NCBI RefSeq assembly: GCF_040412425.1 | Contig: NC_089782.1 | Coordinates: 45,811,322 to 45,875,321, forward strand | DNA length: 64,000 bases | From: Macrobrachium rosenbergii | Lineage: Eukaryota > Arthropoda > Malacostraca > Decapoda > Palaemonidae | Reading direction: 5' to 3' | Shown: one piece after another, positions 13,930 to 23,322 of the stretch | Layout: every line of letters begins with the position of its first letter | How positions within the stretch are numbered: the first letter of the stretch is position 1 | Made by a program: the position numbers and the translations under genes | Notes under the pieces: generated by a model | Told to the model about the DNA's origin: nothing | Seen by the model: only the letters and a program-made list of their open reading frames with translations | The model's database searches: none

Positions 13930-14275
13930 CCTCTTTGACGTATGGTAATTCATCATTCTTTCACGTTTCGCCTCGACTGTGACGCAAGCGAATGGGTTCG
14001 GTCGGCGGGCCAGATCACGCGAGACGAGCCCTCTACTCCCAATATCGCGAGATCGATATTAGCAGCCAGCAATTTGCATCCATGCAGTTTAATTTTCGGA
14101 GTATTGCTTCGTACACAGGGCGTCGCATCCGTAGACTTAATTGCCCGAGGTTAAAATGGCAGTCGCTCACACGGCAGACCTTGGGAGCATCGTTGCATTT
14201 GCCAGCGCCTGTTCTGTGTACGCGTGTCTGAGAATATCGGACAGACTTTTCACACGTCGACAATCATCACGCAGT
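13930..14275. promoter_or_regulatory. CpG-dense unique segment, candidate promoter or first exon
   Basis: CpG is far more frequent here than in the flanks, for example in CGCGAGACGAG and CAATATCGCGAGATCGATAT. The segment also has an ATTTGCAT octamer near 14072 and a near-palindromic TATCGCGAGATCGATA. Frames stay open on both strands (13942-14154 plus, 13992-14231 plus, 14033-14263 minus), which mostly reflects GC content. I cannot tell whether a transcript starts here. No TATA box at a fixed distance or splice signal stands out. Confidence 0.3.
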
Positions 14276-14294
14276 TGCTGCTGCTCTCAGTAGG

Positions 14295-14296
<2 letters not shown>

Positions 14297-14336
<40 letters not shown>
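14297..14336. repeat. (CT)n microsatellite
   Basis: Twenty CT units. Confidence 0.97.
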
Positions 14337-14338
<2 letters not shown>

Positions 14339-14471
14339 CAAGAGGGATGAGCGTAACCTTTCTCTCCCCTTTACCGTCGAAATCCTCTCTTATTTAATTT
14401 GAAGACGACCCTTAATTGCATGGGACGTTAAGGCTATCGGGTTATGGTCTTGTTTATGGTATCTTTTGTTT

Positions 14472-14473
<2 letters not shown>

Positions 14474-14533
<60 letters not shown>
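14474..14533. repeat. (GA)n microsatellite
   Basis: About 30 GA units; with the CT run at 14297 it forms an inverted pair 140 bp apart. Confidence 0.97.
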
Positions 14534-14536
<3 letters not shown>

Positions 14537-14719
14537 GACATAAATTCGGGAATCCTATATGATTTTATTTGGAGTTTGGCCTTTAGTGCACTGCATCCTT
14601 GGAGATGCTCTTGTAGGTGAATGTCTTATTGTGGCATTGCAGACGTGTTAGGTTTTTGTCACTTTGCGAACAAATTAATTTTTGTATGTTTTTTATGTTC
14701 ATTATTCTACGCAGCAGTC

Positions 14720-14722
<3 letters not shown>

Positions 14723-14754
<32 letters not shown>
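14723..14754. repeat. (GA)n microsatellite
   Basis: About 15 GA units. Confidence 0.95.
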
Positions 14755-14756
<2 letters not shown>

Positions 14757-15183
14757 GGCATTGAGATGTCGGAAATTTACTGTGTTTACAACTTGATTGA
14801 ATACGACATATGTCACCCGTAGGAAGAGATAGAAACTTCCCCATAAAATTGCGACGCCCACGTATTACAACAGAATCCACGGCACTGAGTCACACCAGGA
14901 AAAGTTCAAGGGATCATACGAGTTGCCTCGGGCGAGAGAAACGTTGCTATGGTGTGTGGGATGCTGGGTGATTCTAGAAGCATTCTTTGTTGGATCGTCG
15001 TGCTGTCTTGCTGAGAGATGCTTTTGTTTACGCGGATAATAATGGGTGTGTCACTCCTTACCGACCGTGCGTGTCTGGTCAATGCATGTGACACTTCCTG
15101 TCTTGCCTGGGAGTGAATCGATGGCAGGCATCCACTTGAGAATGGCTGTGTGCCGTGATTTTCTTGTATCCTGTGGGAAAACT
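14755..15183. other. unique sequence, no gene seen
   Basis: Mixed-composition DNA. A 76-codon plus frame begins at 15046 and a 62-codon minus frame lies at 14906-15094; neither has a recognisable motif. Confidence 0.45.
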
Positions 15184-15668
15184 TTTCCTCGTATGACTAG
15201 GCAAGAAAATAGGAATTGTTTAACCCCATCTTCAGCGTGTCCTTGTGTATATGGACACTTATCCTTTCCCCCCTAGGGGGCTTAGTGCCGTCAGTGCACC
15301 TCACGTGGTGCACTGTAGGCATTACTTAAGGTTCTTTGCAGCTTCCCTTCGGCCCCTAGCTGCAACCTCTTTCATTTCTTTAACTGTACCTCCGTTCATA
15401 TTTTCTTTCTTCCATCTGACTTTCCACCCTCTCTAACAATTGTTTCATAGTGCAATAGCGAGGTTTACCTCTGTTTCACCTTTCAAATCTCCTTACTGTC
15501 ATTTTTACCTTTCAGCGCTGAATGACCTTATTGGTCCCAGCGCTTGGGATTTGGCATAAATTCTATATTGTAGTCTGTTCTATTTCTCGTGTGACTAGAC
15601 AAGAAAGCAGGAATTGTTTAACTTCATCTTCAGCTTGCCCTTATATAATTATGAAGACACTTACCCTT
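15184..15668. repeat. ~85-bp direct duplication flanking family A copy 1
   Basis: 15184-15266 and 15583-15668 share a block with GACTAG(G/A)CAAGAAA, AGGAATTGTTTAAC and CATCTTCAGC. A family A element occupies the interval between them. The similarity is far longer than a target-site duplication, so this is a diverged tandem duplication with the element at or near the junction. Confidence 0.8.
15270..15572 (+). mobile_element. family A short retroelement, copy 1
   Basis: Begins near AGGGGGCTTAGTGCCGTC and contains GTGCACTGTAGGCATTACTT, CCTTCGGCCCCTAGCTGCAA and the 3' hairpin CAGCGCTGAATGACC...GGTCCCAGCGCT. It ends in AAATTCTATATT. About 300 bp, seen nine times in the window, always without a coding frame. 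I find no convincing tRNA-type A and B boxes. It behaves like a SINE or a short LINE 3' end. Confidence 0.85.
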
Positions 15669-16041
15669 CTCAGTTATTTTATAGATCTGCAATTACTGAA
15701 AATATTTACACTATATCCATCTTGTTTACGGTTAGGCGTTTATTTGATCTTAAGTTTATCAATTAGGGTTACGTTCAAGTACATGCTTGTCAAGGTACGA
15801 TAGTTTCGGGTTGGCTATAAATTTCGTAAATAAATAACCTTCAGTTCGAGGATGGTTTGACGATTATTGATAACCGAAATGATAATGCTTCACGTGGTAA
15901 TGGATGGCTCTCACAGTGATGGAAGTTAAAAGAAATTTTTAACCAATAAGTATGCTGATAACGAATGTAAGATTTTGGAATAATATAAATACCGCACACG
16001 CCTAAATATTTGAAATGATCTATCCCTCCATTTCATGAATG

Positions 16042-16046
<5 letters not shown>
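15669..16046. other. unique AT-rich sequence
   Basis: No feature recognised. Confidence 0.5.

Positions 16047-16104
<58 letters not shown>
16047..16104. repeat. (CT)n microsatellite
   Basis: About 28 CT units. Confidence 0.97.
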
Positions 16105-16106
<2 letters not shown>

Positions 16107-16326
16107 ATGAATGACATATCAATTTCCTTTAGAATAGGAAACTTAGCTGTGACTAATTTTTGATGGTACGCTAGCCAACTAGAAAAATACTTGACATTTG
16201 ACAAAATCGACGTGGATTCGATCGAGTATTAAAAGCCATAAAAACTGAAGTACACAAAGATGATTAACTTGTTAAAAGGACGCCGTGAGTCATGTTGCTC
16301 TTAAATAATGTAGTCAATAGCAAGTC

Positions 16327-16332
16327 CCCCCC

Positions 16333-16409
<77 letters not shown>

Positions 16410-16410
16410 A
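16327..16410. repeat. (CT)n microsatellite
   Basis: C-rich start, about 35 CT units, then a short GT run. Confidence 0.97.
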
Positions 16411-16744
16411 GGTTAGCTTTTGGAGGCTTTGTCGTCTCGAAAAACCCTCTGAATGTGTGTGGCCATTCTCGTGAATCGGCAATATTTACCCATTTAATCC
16501 TCTCTTTCAGTTGGATACGCCAGGCACTTACTGTTATAGATATAACCATTACAACTCCAAAAAAATACCCGAAGGTGCCTGAATGCTCTCTTTAGAATGT
16601 TCCCCTTTGTGAGCATTATCTTGATTTCTACTGCCGTCTTTGTGAGAGATTGCAGTTTTACAGCTTTTGAGCAGAGAGTGGCATTGCGTTGTGTTTTGGT
16701 GTTTGTCTCGTTCTTTTGTATTATTGGTTGTGAAATGTTTTTTT
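16411..16744. other. unique sequence left of the 26-bp array
   Basis: Overlapping frames on both strands up to 101 codons, none with a motif; no gene called. Confidence 0.45.
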
Positions 16745-18185
16745 GGAAGAGTTTCAGGCAAGAGAACAGTGTAAGAGTTTCAGACAAGAAAACAGACAAA
16801 GCAAGAGTTTCAGGAAAGAAAGAAGAGTTTCAGCAAGAGAAAAGTTGAGTTTCAGGCAAGAGAAAAGTGCAAGAGTTTCAGACAAGAGAACAGTGCAAGG
16901 GTTTCAGGCAAGAGAACAGTGCAAAGGTTTCAGGCAAGAGAAAAGTGCAAGAGTTTCAGGCAAGAGAACAGTGCAAGAGTTTCAGGCAAGAGAAAAGTGT
17001 ATGAGTCAGACAAGAGAATAGTGCAAGGGTTTCAGGCAAGAGAACAGTGCAAGAGTTTCAGGGAAGAGAAAAGTGCAATTGTTTCGGGCAAGAGAAAAGT
17101 GCAAGAGTGTCAGGCAACAGAATAGTGCAAGAGTTTCAGACGAGGACAGTGCAAGAATTTCAGGAAAGAGAAAAGTGCAGCTGTTTCAGGCAAGAGAAAA
17201 GTGCAAGATTTTCAGGCAAGAGAACAGCGTAAGAGTTTCAGGCAAGAGAACAGTGCAAGAGTTTCAGGCAGGAGAACAGTGTAAGATTTTCAGGCAAGAG
17301 AAAAGTGTAAGATTTTCAGGCAAGAGAACAGTGCCAGAGTTTCACGCAAGAGAAAAATGCAAGAGTTTCAGGCAAGAGAAAAGTGCAAGAGTTTCATGCA
17401 AGAGAACAGTGCTAGAGTTCTAGGCGGGAGAAAAGTGCAAGAGTTTCGGTCAAGAGAACAGTTTAAGAGTTTCGGTCAAGAGAACAGTTTAAGAGTTTCA
17501 GGCAAGAGAAAACTGTAAGAGTTTCAGGCAAGCGAAAAAGTGCAAGCGTTTTAGGCAGGAGAAAAGTGTAAGAGTGTCAAGCAAGAGGAAAATGTAAGAG
17601 TTTCAGGCAAGAGACAAATGCAAGAGTTTCAGGCAAGAGAAGAGTGCAGGAGTTTCAGGCAGGAGAAAAGTGTAAGAGTTTGAGGGAAGAGAAAAGTGCA
17701 AGAGTTTCAGGCAAGAGAACAGTGTAAGATTTTCAAGCAAGAGAACAGAGTAAGATTTTCGGGCAAGAGAACAGTGTAAGAGTTTCAGGCATGAGAAAAG
17801 TTCAGGAGTTTCAGGCAAGAGAAAAGTGTAATAGTTACAGGCAAGAGAAAAGTGCAAGAGTTTCAGGCAAGAGAAAAGTGCAAGAGTTTCAGGCAAGAGA
17901 AAAGTGCAAGAGTTTCAGGCAGGAGAAAAGTGCAAGAGTTTCAGGCAAGAGAAAATTGCAAGAATTTCAGGCAAGAGAACAGTGTAAGAGTTTCAGGCTA
18001 GAGAAAGCTGTAAGATTTTCAGGCAAGAGAAAATTGCAAGAGTTTCAGGCAGGAGAAAAGTGTAAGAGTTTCAGGCATGAGAAAAATGCAATAGTTTCAG
18101 GCAAGAGAAAAGTGCAAGAGTTTCAGGCAAGAGAAAGGTGTAAGATTTTCAGGCAAGAGAAAAGTGCAGGAGTTTCAGGCGAGAA

Positions 18186-20095
18186 AAAAGTGCAAGAGTT
18201 TCTGGCAAGAGGAAAGTAGAGGAAAGTGTAAGAGTTTCAGGCAAGAGAAAGGTGTAAGAATGTCAGGCAAGAGAAGGTGTAAGAGTTTCAGGCGAGAGAA
18301 AAGTGCAAGAGTTTCTGGCAAGAGAAAAGTGTAAACGTTTCAGGCAAGAGAAAGGTGTAAGAGTTTCAGGCAAGAGAAAATGCAAGAGTTTCAGGCAAGA
18401 GAAAAAGTGTAAGAGTTTCAGGGAGAGAAAGTGTGAGAGTTTCAGGCAAGAGAAAAGTGTAAGTTTCAGGCAAGAGAAAAGTGTAAGAGTTTCAGGCGAG
18501 AGAAAAGTGCGAGAGTTTCAGGCAAGAGAAAAGTGTAAGAGTTTCAGGCAAGAGAAAGGTGTAGGAGTTTCAGGCAAGAGAAAAGTGCAAGAGTTTCAAT
18601 CGAGAGAAAAGTGCAAGAGTTTCAGGCGAGAGGAAAGTGTAAGAGTTTCAGGCAAGAGAAAAGTGTAATAGTTTCAGGCAAGAGAAAAGTGTAAGAGTTT
18701 CAGGCAGGAGAAAAGTGTAAGAGTTTCAGGCAAGAGAAAAGTGCAAGAATTTTAGGCAAGAGAAAGCTGAGAGATTTTCAGGCAAGAGAAAAGTGCAAGA
18801 GTTTCAAGCAAGAGGAAAATATAAGAGTTTCAGGCAAGAGAAAAGTGCAAGAGTTTCAGACAAGAGAAAAGTGTAAGAGTTTCAGGCAAGAGAAAGGTGT
18901 AATAGTTTCAGGCGAGAGAAAAGTGTAATAGTTTAGGCAAGAGAAGGGTGTAAGAGTTTCAGGTGAGAAAAAAGTGCAAGTGTTTCAGGCAAGAGAAAGG
19001 TGTAGGAGTTTCAGGCAAGAGAAATGTGCAAGAGTTTCAGGCGAGAGAAAAGTTTAGGAGTTTCAGGCAAGAGAAAAGTGCAAGAGTTTCAGGCAAGAGA
19101 AAAGTGTAAGAGTTTCAGGCAAGAGAAAGGTGTAAGAGTTTCAGGCAAGAGAAAAGTGCAAGAGTTTCTGGCAAGAGGAAAGTAGAGGAAAGTGTAAGAG
19201 TTTCAGGCAAGAGAAAGGTGTAAGAGTGTCAGGCAAGAGAAGGTGTAAGAGTTTCAGGCGAGAGAAAAGTGCAAGAGTTTCTATCAAGAGAAAAGTGTAA
19301 AAGTTTCAGGCAAGAGAAAGGTGTAAGAGTTTCAGGCAAGAGAAAAGTGCAAGAGTTTCAGGCGAGAGAAAAGTGTAAGAGTTTCAGGGGAGGGGAAAGT
19401 GTGAGAGTTTCAGGCAAGAGAAAAGTGTAAGTTTCAGGCAAGAGAAAAGTGTAAGAGTTTCAGGCAAGAGAAAAGTGTAAGAGTTTCAGGCAAGAGAAAG
19501 GTGTAAGAGTTTCAGGCAAGAGAAAAGTGCAAGAGTTTCAATCGAGAGAAAAGTGCAAGAGTTTCAGGCGAGAGGAAAGTGTAAGAGTTTCAGGCAAGAG
19601 AAAATTGTAATAGTTTCAGGCGAAAGAGTTTCAGGCAAGAGAAAAGTGTAAGAGTTTCAGGCAGGAGAAAAGTGTAAGAGTTTCAGGCAAGAGAAAAGTG
19701 CAAGAATTTCAGGCAAGAGAAAGCTGAGAGATTTTCAGGCAAGAGAAAAGTGCAAGAGTTTCAAGCAAGAGGAAAATATAAGAGTTTCAGGCAAGAGAAA
19801 AGTGCAAGAGTTTCAGACAAGAGAAAAGTGTTTCAAGAGTTTCAGGCAAGAGAAAGGTGTAATAGTTTCAGGCAGAGAGAAAAGTGTAATAGTTTCAGGC
19901 AAGAGAAAAGTGTAAGAGTTTCAGGTGAGAAAAAAAAGTGCAAGTGTTTCAGGCAAGAGAAAAGTGTAGGAGTTTCAGGCAAGAGAAATGTGCAAGAGTT
20001 TCAGGCAAGAGAAAAGTTTTAGGAGTTTCAGGCAAGACAAAAGTGCAAGAGTTTCAGGCAAGAGAACAGTGTAAGAGTTTCAGGCAAGAGAAAGG
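18186..20095 (+). repeat. ~960-bp higher-order duplication inside the 26-bp array
   Basis: Rare variants recur in the same order: GGAAAGTAGAGGAAAGTG at 18211 and about 19177, CAATCGAGAGAAAAGTG at 18597 and about 19539, AAGCTGAGAGATTTTCAGG at 18764 and 19721, and CAGGTGAGAAAAAA at about 18959 and 19920. Offsets of 957-966 bp indicate a recent tandem duplication of about 37 units with small indels since. Confidence 0.88.
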
Positions 20096-20189
20096 TGTAA
20101 GAGTTTCAGGCAAGAGAAAAGTGCAAGAGTTCAGGCAAGAGGAAAGTGTAAGAGTTTCAGGCAAGAGAAAAGTGTAAGAGTTTCAGGCA

Positions 20190-20650
20190 AGAGAAAGGTG
20201 TAAGAGTTTCAGGCAAGAGAAAAGTGTATGAGTTTCAGGCAAGAGAAAGGTGTAAGAGTTTCAGGCAAGAGAAAAGTGCGAGAGTTTCAGGCAAGAGAAA
20301 AGTGTAAGAGTTTTAGGCAAGAGAAAATTGTAAGAGTTTCAGGCAAGAGAAAGGTGTAAGAGTTTCAGGCAAGAGAAAAGTGTATGAGTTTCAGGCAAGA
20401 GAAAGGTGTAAGAGTTTCAGGCAAGAGAAAAGTGCGAGAGTTTCAGGCGAGAGAAAAGTGTAATAGTTTCAGGCAAGAGAAAAGTGTAAGAGTTTCAGGC
20501 AAGAGAAAGGTGTAAGAGTTTCAGGCAAGAGAAAAGTGTATGAGTTTCAGGCAAGAGAAAGGTGTAAGAGTTTCAGGCAAGAGAAAAGTGCGAGAGTTTC
20601 AGGCAAGAGAAAAGTGTAATAGTTTCAGGCAAGAGAAAAGTGTAAGAGTT
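20190..20650 (+). repeat. 156-bp higher-order repeat, three copies
   Basis: The variant GTGTATGAG occurs at 20226, 20382 and 20538, exactly 156 bp (six 26-bp units) apart, with matching neighbours. This is the youngest amplification in the array. Confidence 0.85.
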
Positions 20651-21165
20651 TCAGGCAAGAGAAAGTGCAAGAGTTTCAGGCAAGAGGAAAGTGTAAGAGT
20701 TTCAGGCAAGAGAAAAGTGCAAGAGTTTCAGGCAAGAGAAAAGTGTAAGAGTTTCAGGCAAGAGAAAAGTGTAAGAGTTTCAGGTAAGAGAAAAATGTAA
20801 GAGTTTCAGGCAAGAGAAGGCTGTAAGAGTTTGAGGGAAGAGAAAAGTGTAAGAGTTTGAGGAAAGAGAAACGTGCAAGAGTTTCAGGCAAGAGAAAGGT
20901 GTAAGAGTTTCAGGCAAGAGAAAAGTGTAAGAGTTTCAGGCAAGAGAAAAATGTAAGAGTTTTAGGCAAGAGAAAAGTGTAAGAGTTTCAGGCAAGAGAA
21001 AAGTGTAAGAGTTTCAGGCAAGAGAAAGGTGTAAGAGTTTCAGGCAAGAGAAAAGTATAAGAGTTTCAGGCAAGAGAAAGATGTAAGAGTTTCAGACGAG
21101 AGAAAAGTGCAAGAGTTTTAGGCAAGAGAAAGTGTAAGAGTTTCAGCCAAGAGAAAAATGTAAGA

Positions 21166-21296
21166 GTACACGGCCAGGCTCCTCTTGTCTTCTTTCGTTG
21201 CCTCTGCATCTTTTATCTTCTCTGCAATGTTTTTCAGGGGTCTGTGCAGTACTTGGATGGGTGATCACCGCTAAATGCCAGACATTTGTTTGGCTA
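21166..21296 (+). pseudogene. degenerate 5S rRNA-like sequence
   Basis: GCAGTACTTGGATGGGTGATCACC at 21246-21269 (split here as GCAGTACTTGG plus ATGGGTGATCACC) closely matches the conserved internal control region of metazoan 5S rRNA. GTACACGGCCA at 21166 resembles the 5S 5' start, and TTTGGCT near 21290 sits where the 3' end would be. The interval is about 130 bp against about 120 bp for 5S. The middle is highly diverged, so it is a pseudogene or a 5S-derived SINE head, not a functional gene. It abuts the last 26-bp unit. Confidence 0.5.
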
Positions 21297-21460
21297 TGGC
21301 TTCATTAGCTGCGCTGCTACAGGCCGTAGTAGTCTGGAGGGAGAGGTATTAGGTTAAAATGAGGCCCGAAAAGCTAACTGTGTGATTCAGTAATCACAGG
21401 TCCCTCTAATGCGGTCGTCTCTTAATCCTTGCATCCGTTGAATTACGTATTCCAGAACGA

Positions 21461-21507
<47 letters not shown>

Positions 21508-21902
21508 GCAAACCCGTTGAAACCGGTATGCTTTGCCAGGAACTTATTTTCCCAGAGAGAGAATTTTCCTCGTGAGAGGCAAGTGACGTCACCCCTTTAT
21601 AAAGCGCAATTCTTTTTCTTAAACACACACCTTGAGGTAATTGCGCCACGTTGCTTGGGAGCATTTGCGTTGATTGTTTAAAATTCCTTATTGCAAAATC
21701 AATTATATGACCTCTGAGTTTTGCAACTCTTTGTATTCAGTGATATATTGACTAGTTTTCCAGTTAGAAAGCATCTTCGCCGCATTTGATAGCCCTAATA
21801 ACGTATCCATAAGTACAGCCTTTTCAGTCAGACTTAAGAGGGTACCCCTTCCAGCAGCCCCCCCACAGTCTCATTTCCCATCCAGTTTTCCACGGCGCAT
21901 CG
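21297..21902. other. unique sequence with (CT)n
   Basis: Holds a (CT)n run at 21462-21506. The stretch after the 5S-like sequence could be the body of a 5S-derived SINE, but no second copy exists in the window to test this. No gene seen. Confidence 0.5.
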
Positions 21903-22049
21903 CCGTAGGGCGGTGGTGGCGGCGTCAGCGCATCTCACGTGGTGCAGTGTAGGCTTTGCTACACAGCGTCCCTTCGGCCCCTAGCTGCACCCTCCTCTTC
22001 AGCCTTTTACCGTGCCTCCATTCTCGCTTCCTTTCTTCCATCCTTTCTT

Positions 22050-22275
22050 TATCTGGTCGGCTGGTACAGTGGTTGGTGCCGTGACATGCCACTCAGTTGT
22101 TGCTGGTTCGCGTCTCATCCAGGGCGATGAAAAATCACTGGCCTGTATCATGATCAGTTACTGTTGTAGTGTGGGGGCTGCGGTGGCAGGTTAAAACCAA
22201 CATTCTTTGGAAGCTTGAATTTTAAGTCATTGGCCCCTGTGTGTTTGTTGCATGGTAATAGGTTTCATCTACTGA

Positions 22276-22308
<33 letters not shown>
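22050..22308 (+). mobile_element. tRNA-derived SINE E with a LINE D-like tail
   Basis: The tRNA-like head at about 22050-22125 has an A-box-like TGGTACAGTGG and a B-box-like GGTTCGCGTCTC. After a body of about 75 bp, the 3' part (22198-22277: ACATTCTTTGGAAGCTTG, AGTCATTGGCCCCT, AATAGGTTTCATCTACTGAA) matches the 3' end of LINE D at 25754-25835, and both run into (TAA)n. Such tail sharing is the known hallmark of a SINE mobilised by that LINE. It is inserted in a family A copy. Confidence 0.8.
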
Positions 22309-22309
<1 letters not shown>

Positions 22310-22311
22310 GT

Positions 22312-22587
22312 TAAGTATACCTTAGTTTTACCAGACCACTGAGCTGATTAACAGCTCTCCTAGGGCTGGCCCGAAGGATTAGACTTTATTTTACGTGGCT
22401 AAGAACCAATTGGTTACTTAGCAACGGGACCTACAGCTTATTGTGGAATCCGAACCCATTATAGCGAGAAATGAATTTCTATCACCAGAAATAAATTCCT
22501 CTAACTCTTCATCAGCCGGCGGCGGGAATTGAACTCCGGCCCATCGAATGACGGTCTAAAGCTCAACCGACTCGGCCAACAAAGGGC

Positions 22588-22588
<1 letters not shown>
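22312..22588 (-). mobile_element. tRNA-derived SINE, family B copy 2
   Basis: Minus strand. The head has TTGGCCGAGTCGGTTGAGC (A box) and GGAGTTCAATTCCCG (B box), the clearest tRNA resemblance in the family. (TAA)n lies on both sides (22278-22308 and 22589-22650), so this copy landed inside the (TAA)n tail of SINE E. That gives the order family A, then E, then B. Confidence 0.88.
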
Positions 22589-22631
<43 letters not shown>

Positions 22632-22650
22632 TAATATAATAATAATAATC
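22589..22650. repeat. (TAA)n microsatellite
   Basis: Continuation of the SINE E tail on the far side of SINE B copy 2, with a few TAATA variants. Confidence 0.95.
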
Positions 22651-22740
22651 TCGCTGTCCGAACGCTCCATCTCCTTTGTTCTCATCTTCAGCGCTGAATG
22701 ACTGAGAGTGCCCAAGTGCTTGGCGTTGTAGCCTAATTTT

Positions 22741-23258
22741 CATAAATCATATCTACGGAGCAGTATTTTTATCAAGGGCCAGAGAGTATTTGCTAGACCT
22801 TGTTTTCTAGATTTATATTTTACCAACTACTTAAACTAAAACCTTGTAATGACTTCGCTTAGCATCTAGCCTTCACGCCAAGCTATTTTGGGCTTGGCAT
22901 TTATTTCTAACTCACTGGTATGTAATTCATTCCATCAGTATCTTTAGTTCCAAGGTATGTATAAGGTATCAGGCTGATAATGTCGCGTCTGTATTCTGTA
23001 ATATGGAACTACAGCATTCCAATTCTTGAATATGTGTTGAGAGAGGTTTTGCCTCTCACCCCCCCTTCCACCCCTCCCCTCCAAAAAAGCTTGGTACTTT
23101 TTTGAGTAATTTAAGAGTATTGTCACGATTTAAGAACACCCCCTCTTAATTTGAAGTACTAAGGTATTGCGTTTCTCAAATTCCTTGCTAAAGAGCCAAA
23201 ACAGGTTGATTTTAGAATCATTGTAGCTGTCGTAGATATGTAAGATCTGAAGCTTTAG

Positions 23259-23259
<1 letters not shown>
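22741..23259. other. unique sequence, no gene seen
   Basis: AT-rich; a C-rich patch at 23058-23083. Confidence 0.5.

Positions 23260-23320
<61 letters not shown>
23260..23320. repeat. (CT)n microsatellite
   Basis: About 29 CT units. Confidence 0.97.

Positions 23321-23322
<2 letters not shown>

Larger units (their letters stand above)
16745..21165 (+). repeat. 26-bp tandem repeat array (~170 copies)
   Basis: Unit GAGTTTCAGGCAAGAGAAAA plus GTG(C/T)AA, strictly purine-rich on the plus strand. Three units (78 nt) encode a 26-residue cycle, so frames up to 142 codons stay open in all three phases, which is an artefact of the missing stop. The left part is more diverged (AACAGTG variants); the right part is more uniform. 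Higher-order structure is visible: a block of about 960 bp is duplicated (see separate entry), and a 6-unit, 156-bp block is repeated three times around 20190-20650. Confidence 0.97.
21903..22740 (+). mobile_element. family A copy 2, split by nested SINEs
   Basis: The 5' part (21903-22050) has GCGTCAGCGCATCTCACGTG and CCTTCGGCCCCTAGCTGCA. The 3' part (about 22652-22740) has CTTCAGCGCTGAATGACTG and a degenerate hairpin. The two parts are separated by about 600 bp of SINE E and SINE B, which must be younger. Confidence 0.7.

Noticed and set aside
13942..14263. Three overlapping frames (two plus, one minus) in the CpG-dense segment
   Set aside because: Simultaneous openness on both strands is expected from GC content. 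I kept the segment only as a possible regulatory region.
16743..20800. Repetitive Gln/Arg/Glu-rich frames with a 26-residue cycle
   Set aside because: Three phase-shifted copies of a 26-bp unit; open in every phase and frequently broken. This is satellite DNA.
22050..22125. A functional tRNA gene
   Set aside because: The A and B boxes are present, but the cloverleaf does not close and the sequence runs on into a SINE body.
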